Assembly: GCF_018860155.1 (NCBI RefSeq) | Contig: NZ_JAHKNI010000007.1 | Coordinates: 186,001-250,000 of the forward strand | Direction: 5' to 3' | DNA length: 64,000 bases | Source of the DNA: Nocardia albiluteola | Lineage (GTDB): Bacteria > Actinomycetota > Actinomycetes > Mycobacteriales > Mycobacteriaceae | In this document: piece after piece, positions 58,266 to 64,000 of the stretch | Layout: every line of letters begins with the position of its first letter | Numbering within the stretch: the stretch's first letter is position 1 | Notes under the pieces: model-generated | Databases searched by the model: none | Told to the model about the DNA's origin: nothing | The model's input: only the letters and a program-made list of their open reading frames with translations | Made by a program: the position numbers and the translations under genes

Positions 58266-58976
58266 TCACAGGCCGATGATCGTCTCGAATCGGTCGCGTT
58301 TCGAGTAGAGCTCCCAGGCGGCATCGGCCAGTATCGCGGGATTCAGCGGTTCCGGCAGCAGCGATGGATCCCAGTGCGCGGCAACGTATTCGGCCGATTC
58401 GCTGCCGCCCACCATGCCCGCGACCTGGACCAGCCCCGCGTAGAGGCCGGTATCGGACAGCGAGGCATGCAGATTGTGCAGGTAGGCCCGAGCCGCCGCG
58501 GCGGCGACCGCCACGTTGCCGACCTGCGGGAACGGCACGTCGTTCGGGCCCGCCAGCCCGAACAGCACCGCGCCCTCGCCGCGCTCGAGCATGGCGGGCA
58601 GGGTCAGGCCGATCAGCTCCGCGGGCGTGCGCAGGAGCATGTCCAGGCCGAATTCGAACGAATTCGGATCCGCCGCACGGATATCCACCTGACGCGGTAT
58701 CCATTCCGGACCGGCGGGTGCGTAATGGATGACATCGATGTTGCCGAATCGCTCGCCGATGCGATGGAGCACCGGGCGCAGCCGGGTGCGGTCGGACAGG
58801 TCCGTTGCGAAGCCCGCCGCCTCGACGTCGTGTTCGGCCAGCTCCGCGACGAGCCGGTCGAGCTTGTTCTGCGTGCGGGCCACGAGTGCGACTCGGAAGC
58901 CCTCGCGGCCGAATCGGTGGGCGACCGCGCGCCCGAAACCGGGGCCCGCACCGAATACGGCAATGGTCTTCGACAT
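58266..58976 (-). CDS. Short-chain dehydrogenase-like protein lacking the catalytic Tyr-Lys
   Basis: A 236-residue Rossmann-fold protein of the SDR type. The dinucleotide motif is AVFGAGPGFGRAVAHRFG, followed by VALVARTQNKLDRL and ATDLSDRTRL, so NADP(H) binding is likely. In the place of the usual Ser-Tyr-x3-Lys it reads VLFGLAGPNDVPFPQVGNVAVAAAAARAYL, with Tyr and Lys not in the normal places. It may act in a non-standard way or as a sensor. ATG 58976 is chosen; GGAG lies 3-4 nt upstream. It is divergent from the tetR gene with a repeated operator between. Confidence 0.8.
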   Translation of the reverse strand: MSKTIAVFGAGPGFGRAVAHRFGREGFRVALVARTQNKLDRLVAELAEHDVEAAGFATDLSDRTRLRPVLHRIGERFGNIDVIHYAPAGPEWIPRQVDIRAADPNSFEFGLDMLLRTPAELIGLTLPAMLERGEGAVLFGLAGPNDVPFPQVGNVAVAAAAARAYLHNLHASLSDTGLYAGLVQVAGMVGGSESAEYVAAHWDPSLLPEPLNPAILADAAWELYSKRDRFETIIGL

Positions 58977-58988
58977 GCTCTCTCCAAA

Positions 58989-59048
58989 GTTGACGGTCTC
59001 GTCAAGTTGCATTCGGAACGGTACGTGTAACTCGACGATGTCGTCAAC
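58989..59048. promoter_or_regulatory. Two matching operators between the SDR and tetR genes
   Basis: GTTGACG-GTCT-CGTCAAG at 58989-59006 and, on the opposite strand, GTTGACG-ACAT-CGTCGAG at 59031-59048. The 14 specific positions differ at one base. The centres are 42 bp apart, four helical turns. The right site ends four bases before the tetR -10 (TAGAAT 59052-59057), the left just upstream of the SDR start. Confidence 0.75.
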
Positions 59049-59064
59049 TTATAGAATCGGGCCC

Positions 59065-59676
59065 ATGACACCGTCGACCCCGCGTCCGCTGCGCAGCGAT
59101 GCCCGGCGCAACCGGGCGCTGCTGCTGGACGCCGCGCGAGAGATGTTCGCCGACCACGGAATCGACGTGGCGATGGCCGACATCGCCCGGCATGCCGGGG
59201 TCAGCAACGGCACTCTCTACAATCGGTTTCCGACCCGGGACGCTCTGATCGAGGCCGTCTTCGTCGATCGCCTGGAATCCCTTGCCGCCCTTGCTGATCG
59301 TGCCGCCGCGGACCCCGACCCGTGGCGCGGCTTCGTCGCCTATATGACCGGAATGTGTGAATTGCAGGCCGGAGACCGCGGTTTCAACGAGGTCGCCGCG
59401 CGGGGGATGAAATCTGCTGCGGCACAACCGCTCCGCGATGCGGCGGGGGCCTCGTTGGCGGAGCTTTTCGGCAGGGCGGCGCGCGCGGGCGCCCTGCGGC
59501 CCGATGCGAAGGTCGACGATCTGGCCTTCGTGATCTGGGGGATATCCCGAACCGTCGAGATGACGCGCGGCTACGCGCCGGACGCGTGGCGTCGCCACCT
59601 GGCCCTGCTCATCGACGGCTTTCGGGCCGCGGAGGTGCCGCCGCTGCCGGAATCACCGAGTCCTCCGGCCCACTGA
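59065..59676 (+). CDS. TetR-family transcriptional repressor
   Basis: A 203-residue regulator with an N-terminal helix-turn-helix (RNRALLLDAAREMFADHGIDVAMADIARHAGVSNGTLYNRFPTRDALIEAVF), followed by an all-helical ligand domain. TAGAAT lies 7 nt before ATG 59065 with no ribosome site, so the transcript is probably leaderless. It is divergent from the SDR-like gene, and two matching operators in the gap suggest that it represses both. The ligand is unknown. Confidence 0.92.
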   Translation: MTPSTPRPLRSDARRNRALLLDAAREMFADHGIDVAMADIARHAGVSNGTLYNRFPTRDALIEAVFVDRLESLAALADRAAADPDPWRGFVAYMTGMCELQAGDRGFNEVAARGMKSAAAQPLRDAAGASLAELFGRAARAGALRPDAKVDDLAFVIWGISRTVEMTRGYAPDAWRRHLALLIDGFRAAEVPPLPESPSPPAH

Positions 59677-59973
59677 CGGGCCCGGACGTAATCGGTTCCG
59701 CCGCAGGCTATCCCGGCCTGGGTGCGGTCGGTCGACCTTCCGCACTCGGGTCGCGCTCGAGGTGGCGGGTGTGCCGGACGGCGTCTCGGAGCGAGTTCGG
59801 CGAGGGGGTGCTCGTCGGGGCCCAGTAGGACCGAGTGCTGGGCCGATGCCGGCTGTGCCCTGTCTGCGTTGCTGGTGTGGGGGCTGGTCCGGTCGCGGTG
59901 TCGTCACGATTTCTCGCACATACGTGCGAATCGCAGCGGTGCGCGGTACACCGGAGGGGGAGAGGACGACAGT

Positions 59974-60909
59974 ATGAGCGCCGATCGATCCTGGGATACC
60001 GTCACCGCCGCGCTCGATCGCGCGTGCGGCCCCGGCAGGCCCAGCGGTGAATGGATTCGCTACCTGTGTCCTGTGCACGAGGGCGACGGGCGTTCTCATC
60101 ACCCCTCGCTGGGGGTGGCCTACAACCGGCGAAAGGGCAAGACCGTCGTCCGCTGCTTCGCCGGTTGCGTCGACGAGGCGGTGCTGGCCCGCCTCGGCCT
60201 GCGGGTTCGCGACCTCTTCGATCGCCCGCTCGATCGTGAAATATCCGGTCGTGCAACGGGTTCTGTCGATCGCGCCGCGGAGCCGGCACTGGCCGACCGG
60301 GCCATCCTGGCCGCCGGACTGCCGCTGGACCGGCATCGGCCCGAGCTGGGCCGCGTCACCGGGCGGGCCCGCACGATCGCGACCTACATCTACCGATGGC
60401 CGGACGGTAGCCCGGAGGGTCGCGTAACCCGTCGGCACACGCCCCGCGAGCGCGGTCACGACAAGCATTTCTGGCAGGAGCATATGACCGAGACCGGCTG
60501 GCGGCGTGGGGGATTCGCCGCCATCCCGTTTCAGCTGCCCGATATCGTGCCGGCGGTCGCGGCCGGTGCGGACATCCACCTCTGCGAGGGGGAACGGGAT
60601 GCCCGCACCGCCCGTCGCGCGGGCCTGTTCGCCACCACCAACGCCGGCGGCGCGCTGAGCTGGCATCACGCCCACGCGGCCTGGCTGCGCGGCGCCCGTC
60701 GCGTATGGATCATCGCCGATCGCGACGCACCCGGCTATCGCCGAGCCGTCAGGGTCGCGGGCACCCTCGCCGGGACCGTGGGCCAGATCCGGATCGTGCA
60801 GGCCCGGGACGGAAAGGACCTCACCGACCACGTCAACGCGGGTCATCAGGTCGAGGAGCTGGATCCGGTGCCGCTGTTGGACGCGTACTACGCGGGGCAA
60901 TGCCGGTGA
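59974..60909 (+). CDS. CHC2/TOPRIM primase-like protein
   Basis: A 311-residue protein with a primase-type zinc finger at about residues 31-65 (RYLCPVHEGDG...VVRCFAGC; Cys-x2-His and Cys-x3-Cys ligands) and a TOPRIM domain: IHLCEGERDARTARRAGLFATTNAGGA (acidic Glu) and VWIIADRDAPGYRRA (DxD). This is the layout of primases from phages, plasmids and integrative elements, without a helicase domain. GGAGGGGGAGAGG lies upstream of ATG 59974. It stands apart from any recognisable replication or integrase gene, so it may be a remnant of a mobile element or a repair/defence protein. The 297 nt before it contain nothing I can name. Confidence 0.8.
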   Translation: MSADRSWDTVTAALDRACGPGRPSGEWIRYLCPVHEGDGRSHHPSLGVAYNRRKGKTVVRCFAGCVDEAVLARLGLRVRDLFDRPLDREISGRATGSVDRAAEPALADRAILAAGLPLDRHRPELGRVTGRARTIATYIYRWPDGSPEGRVTRRHTPRERGHDKHFWQEHMTETGWRRGGFAAIPFQLPDIVPAVAAGADIHLCEGERDARTARRAGLFATTNAGGALSWHHAHAAWLRGARRVWIIADRDAPGYRRAVRVAGTLAGTVGQIRIVQARDGKDLTDHVNAGHQVEELDPVPLLDAYYAGQCR

Positions 60910-60985
60910 CCGGATGAAGTCGACCCCGGCCTTCGAAAAGGCCGGGGTCGCGTGCGTTATGGGTTGAGCTTGTCGCCGGGGCGGA

Positions 60986-61249
60986 TCACCACGTGTGGCA
61001 GCGCCCGTCGGGGCGGCCCCACTGATCGTGCTGATCGTTGTGCCAGTTGCCGTGGCGGTCGCAGCGCCAGTCGTCGTTGTGCGGATTGCGCCAGCCGGGG
61101 TTGTTGTATCCGCCCCAGTCGGGCGACTCGTTCGACTGCTGATGCGCCGGCATGGGAGCCTCCGCGAGGGCCGAGCCCACGGCGGGCGCGACCAGCAGAG
61201 CGCCCGCGGCGGTCGCCACGAACAATGTACCGAAGAGCTTTGTTTTCAC
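60986..61249 (-). CDS. Small exported Trp/Asn/His-rich protein
   Basis: An 87-residue protein with a clear signal peptide (VKTKLFGTLFVATAAGALLV, then APAVGSALAEA, cleavage near residue 30). The mature part of about 57 residues (from PMPAHQQSNESPDWGGYNNP to the end CHTW) is rich in Trp, Asn, His and Asp and contains two cysteines that could form a disulfide. GGGAG lies 6 nt before GTG 61249. Such short secreted proteins with a tryptophan-rich end are common in Nocardia and relatives, but no function is known to me. Confidence 0.7.
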   Translation of the reverse strand: MKTKLFGTLFVATAAGALLVAPAVGSALAEAPMPAHQQSNESPDWGGYNNPGWRNPHNDDWRCDRHGNWHNDQHDQWGRPDGRCHTW

Positions 61250-61463
61250 AACTGCTCCCTTTCTCTTGCGTTGATGACCTGTGGATCGAAACCAGTGCAG
61301 AACGGGCGGGCAGAAAGCATCCAGATTCAGCCGCGCCCACAGGCTATCGTCGCAAATCGCCATTCACCGTAAAAATGTCAATGCCAACGGTCGCGGGGCG
61401 ATTCGCCGATCGAAAAACCTCGCAAATGCACCTGCTGTATCGGCGTTCAGGCGATCGGGCGTG

Positions 61464-61797
61464 CTAGAAGGTTATGCCACCTTGAATGTCGCGTGCCTGC
61501 ACGGCATTCCCGGACGCGGTGCCGGTGATCTCGTTGGTGGTGTCTCCATGACTTCCGGCGGCGGAAATTTTGACCCACTCGTTGCGTAGACGTGCCGCGA
61601 ACGCCGGGTCGACCTGTTCGGCGTGCCGGAGGATCTCGGCCAGCCGCAGCACCGGAGGCGAGCCCGATGGGGCGCCCGTCGCTGCTTCGAGCGCCGCGGT
61701 CTGCTCCGTGTTGCCCGCGAATTTGGCGCGTACTGCATCGTAGAAGCTCGACCGTATCGCGCGTCGAATTCACCGCGTCCTCCGTGCTGGGATTCAT
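61464..61797 (-). pseudogene. Frameshifted small gene ending in a VQARDIQGGITF motif
   Basis: The reading frame from ATG 61797 (MNPSTEDAVNSTRDTVELL) passes near 61743 into another frame that goes on as FYDAVRAKFAGNTEQTAALE, then PVLRLAEILRHAEQVDPAFA and the end GNAVQARDIQGGITF. The second frame meets a stop just before the join, so one base change breaks the gene. Alternatively a short 62-codon gene could begin at GTG 61652. Ends like GNxVQARDIxGGI are frequent in small actinobacterial proteins and near NTPase domains of conflict systems (from memory). Confidence 0.55.
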
Positions 61798-62303
61798 TGC
61801 TGCGGCGCAACATCATCGGCCACCGAACGATGATTTCGGGCACCTATATTCTCTCCGGCTCGCTGCTGTTGATCTCGGCGGCCCTGTTCTATTCCGGCGT
61901 CCCGAACGCGGTCACTCGGACGATCTGCTGGTGCGTCATCTTCTTCGTCGCTTCGACCGGCGCCAGGTCCGCGTACCTGACGGTCAGCGAGATCTTCCCG
62001 CTGGAAGTCCGCGCGAAGAGCTTCGCGCAGATGCGTCGTGAAGCGGCTGCGCGAGCCGACGCCGTCGTGGAATTTCGCCGCCAACCTCCGGCACCGCCGA
62101 AATGCCCGGTGGTTCTGCTTTCCGCCGGCCGAGTTCCAAGAGGTGCCGGTAAGCATTTGACCGACATCCAGGAACACCAGCGCCAGTATGTCGACTCGCT
62201 CGAGAATGCGCGCTTCGAGACCGTGGACTCGATGCACATAATCCAGGCCGAGCAGCCCGAACTGGTGTCAGCCCGGATCCGGGAATTCCTACCGGCGAGC
62301 TGA
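61797..62303 (+). pseudogene. Remnants of an MFS transporter and an alpha/beta hydrolase
   Basis: 61797-62027 encodes LLRRNIIGHRTMISGTYILS, then CWCVIFFVASTGARSAYLTV and SEIFPLEVRAK, a piece of the late membrane segments of a sugar-porter type MFS transporter. From about 62106 the same frame gives PVVLLSAGRVPRG and ends DSMHIIQAEQPELVSARIREFL, the C-terminus of an alpha/beta hydrolase with its catalytic His. Neither has the rest of its domain. The joined frame looks intact by chance only; two different gene ends lie next to each other. Confidence 0.65.
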
Positions 62304-62582
62304 ACCGCTCACGACCGCGGACGCTGCCATACCCGGCCTTCATCAGCTTCGCGCTCGTGCCGCTACTCGAGCGGTCCGCTGCGCCCGTCATCTTCGACGC
62401 GAACAACGGGGTGGCGTCACTGAACCGGGCCAGTGGGTGATTGGGAAAGGTCACGAATATCGTGGGGTCGCTTATCTCGCATTTCGGGACCTATCGGGTC
62501 AGGTTGCGCAGCGGTTTCCGTGGGCCTGGCGGCGCGCGGCGCAGCGAGGTCCTCGAGTGAACGAGGGCAACTCTTCACGGAT

Positions 62583-62864
62583 ATGGAAGCACCCGAACCG
62601 GGCAGCCTCGACGCTCTCATGGCCGCCAGCCACGACGGCCTGTTCGCGACCGACCTCCGACGCCTGTCCCCCTCCGACGCAGCCATTGCCGGCACCGTGA
62701 CACGGCAGCGTTACGGCACGTACTACTCGGACCTGAGCCCATTGGACGCCTACGATGCCATCGTCCACATCCCCCGTGTCACTGCGGCTGACCCCGATGT
62801 CGACGCGTTGACTCATGCGCCCCGCGAGGTACGGGATGTGTTCTCTCGGTGGAAGTCTCGGTAA
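62583..62864 (+). pseudogene. Probable C-terminal fragment of an erythromycin-esterase-like gene
   Basis: A 93-codon frame (EPGSLDALMAASHDGLFATD, LRRLSPSDAAIAGTVTRQRY, then DAYDAIVHIPRVTAA) resembles the last part of erythromycin-esterase-family hydrolases. The catalytic N-terminal region is absent. The start ATG 62583 has no good ribosome site. The family link is a judgement by eye, and a short intact gene cannot be ruled out. It adds to the line of broken genes from 61.45 kb. Confidence 0.45.
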
Positions 62865-63085
62865 CACCCGAGGGTTGTCGGCAAGGGCGGGGTCACCTCA
62901 CCGATAGCCGCATCCTGTCCGAGGCTCATGCTCGATCAACCGGTGCATCAGAACTGCCGCCACGCGACCAGGCGCGGTCCGGAAGACTCCTGCCTGGTCG
63001 GCGAAGATCACCGCGTCAGATCGAAGATTCGCGGTCGCCGGTGAGTTGCGATGCTGCTCATCCTCGACGTTGGTGGGTTCGGTGG

Positions 63086-63116
63086 TCTAGTGCACTAGAA
63101 CCCCTGAATCAGGGGT
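63086..63116. terminator. Two adjacent palindromes beside the tRNA fragment
   Basis: TCTAGTGCACTAGA (63086-63099) and ACCCCTGA-A-TCAGGGGT (63100-63116), both perfect. Read on the minus strand, the second is a terminator hairpin 5 nt after the tRNA fragment's CCA end, with TTC following. It is probably the original terminator of the tRNA gene. The rest of the 400-nt gap (62865-63264) shows nothing else. Confidence 0.6.
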
Positions 63117-63121
63117 GAAAA

Positions 63122-63161
63122 TGGTGCGCAATCGGGGACTCGAACCCCGAACCCGCTGATT
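63122..63161 (-). repeat. 3' fragment of a tRNA-Lys(CUU)-like gene; candidate attachment site
   Basis: On the minus strand the 40 nt hold the anticodon-stem end AATCAGCGGG, the T-arm TTCGGGGTTCGAGTCCCCG and the acceptor 3' end TTGCGC-A-CCA. The 5' half, with D-arm and anticodon, is missing: upstream bases do not pair. This matches the 3' duplicate left by an integrase that targets a tRNA gene. Identity as lysine is from memory of actinobacterial tRNA-Lys(CUU). Confidence 0.65.
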
Positions 63162-63264
63162 TCGAGGTTGCAGATCACGCGGGGAGACAATAAACGAAAT
63201 ACTCACCGCGGCTGACGATCTCGAAGATCCGAACGCAGTAGCGATAAGGCCGGATTGTTTGGGG

Positions 63265-64000
63265 TCAGAACTGGTAGCGCAGGATGCGTGCGCCCTGACG
63301 GGACAGGGCCGTGCTGTGGGCCATGGCGCGGGTGAGGGCGCGCAGGGGTTGCGGCCAGTCGGCGATCTCCGGTGCGCGGGTGAGGAAGTCCTCGTCGACC
63401 AGAGTGAGACCGGTGCTCCAGGTCTCCGGTATGCGCGGATCGTCGAACCCGGCGGCGGCCTTGATACCGAGGGCCTTGATGGTGGGGTGGTATTTCATCG
63501 CCCATGCCGCGAAGCGGGTGTAGCCGTTGAGGGCGATCTCCCCGGTCGTGAAATGTGTTGTGAGAGTGTGGGTCACGAGCTGGAACGAATCGCCGGGTAG
63601 GAAGGGGATCAGTCCCTCGGCGACGATCATAGCGGGCCGGTCGTGCGGTATGTCCGCCAGCCAGTCGGTGTCGGTGATATTTGCCCCGATCAGATGTGAA
63701 GGCTCGGGGAGAAATTGCGGTCGCAGATCCACTACCTCGGGGAAATCGACGTCATACCAATCGATTCCGGCGGACGGTTGGCACCGGATCATCCGGGGAT
63801 CCAACCCACATCCCAGGTCGAGCACCACCGCGTTGGGATGCGCGGCGGTGAACGACCGCACGGCGTCGTCCAACATTTTGGAGCGCAGCGCTGTTTCGTA
63901 GGTCAGGCTGTCCTTGATCTTCAACTTGCTGAAGTCGTAGTCGATCTGGTCCGCGATTTCCGCGGAGCGGGTGTCGCCGAGCATCGGCACAGGCAGCTTG
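63265..64000 (-). CDS. O-methyltransferase of the leucine carboxyl methyltransferase family (start outside window)
   Basis: At least 245 residues of a class I SAM-dependent methyltransferase; the frame is open to the window edge and the N-terminal part of the family (before MLGDTRSAEIADQIDYDFSKL) is lacking, so the gene begins beyond 64000. VVLDLGCGLDPRMIRC is the SAM motif I, followed by WYDVDFPEVVDLRPQFLPEPSHLIGANITDTDWLADIP, and MIVAEGLIPFLP, typical of LCM/PpmA-like enzymes in actinobacteria. It ends near the tRNA fragment. Substrates are usually polyketides or small acids; none can be named here. Confidence 0.85.
   Translation of the reverse strand, partial: KLPVPMLGDTRSAEIADQIDYDFSKLKIKDSLTYETALRSKMLDDAVRSFTAAHPNAVVLDLGCGLDPRMIRCQPSAGIDWYDVDFPEVVDLRPQFLPEPSHLIGANITDTDWLADIPHDRPAMIVAEGLIPFLPGDSFQLVTHTLTTHFTTGEIALNGYTRFAAWAMKYHPTIKALGIKAAAGFDDPRIPETWSTGLTLVDEDFLTRAPEIADWPQPLRALTRAMAHSTALSRQGARILRYQF

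Noticed and set aside
1..64000. CRISPR arrays, intact insertion sequences or rRNA genes
   Set aside because: No regularly spaced repeats, no transposase-like proteins with terminal inverted repeats and no rRNA sequence were recognised.

Overview
The window is high-GC actinobacterial DNA. Gene order and protein content point to the order Mycobacteriales and most likely to Nocardia (an inference from the sequence, not a database result). From memory, the order bioB - bsaP - DUF2567 gene - nrtR/nadABC - hisDCBH-hisA-impA-hisFI - trpE - Trp-associated membrane gene - trpCBA - lgt - pyk - tesB - pdtaR - polA is the order of the Mycobacterium tuberculosis Rv1589 to Rv1629 region, so most of the first 46 kb is conserved core chromosome.

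Region by region. 1-1.35 kb: the end of biotin synthase, its small auxiliary protein BsaP and a membrane protein. 1.6-4.6 kb: a small basic protein, an M19 dipeptidase, a DedA membrane protein and the Nudix-type repressor NrtR. NrtR diverges from nadA-nadB-nadC (4.66-8.4 kb), and a 23-bp palindrome between them carries a -10 box on each strand. 8.5-13.3 kb: winged-helix protein, arylamine N-acetyltransferase, Ser/Thr kinase with a very strong terminator, a solitary HicB-like protein and an F420-type oxidoreductase. 13.5-21.06 kb: histidine synthesis in two blocks, hisD-C-B-H and hisA-impA-hisF-hisI, split by a reverse-strand exported Mce-associated-like gene. 21-30 kb: MarR regulator, two small reverse genes, trpE, the Trp-associated membrane protein, trpC-B-A and lgt. 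No trpF is present, so the HisA here is expected to be the bifunctional PriA. 30-37 kb: TM2 protein, an amino-acid binding lipoprotein and permease without an ATPase, pyk, thioesterase, three small reverse genes and tRNA-Leu(CAA). 37.2-46.3 kb: PdtaR, a branched-chain amino-acid ABC system whose two ATPases are fused in one protein, and polA.

From 46.4 kb the window becomes accessory: a VapBC-type toxin-antitoxin pair, a free-standing DUF4351 protein, a possible 43-residue leaderless protein, a free-standing LeuA regulatory domain, thioredoxin, an alkylsulfatase, an isocitrate/isopropylmalate-type dehydrogenase, a complete polar amino-acid ABC operon, a DUF4383 protein behind a structured leader, a LysR/flavin oxidoreductase divergent pair, an SDR/TetR divergent pair with two matching operators, a lone TOPRIM primase, a small exported protein, then 1.4 kb of broken genes. 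The window closes with a 40-nt 3' fragment of a lysine-type tRNA followed by its terminator, which looks like the end of an integrated element extending beyond the right edge, and with a partial O-methyltransferase.

Themes. Many genes have a TAnnnT hexamer 6-8 nt before an ATG or GTG and no Shine-Dalgarno sequence, so leaderless transcription is common here. A roughly 105-nt intergenic repeat occurs twice (34.8 and 52.3 kb). The livK-livH gap carries two mutually exclusive RNA stems. No CRISPR array, rRNA or intact insertion sequence was seen.
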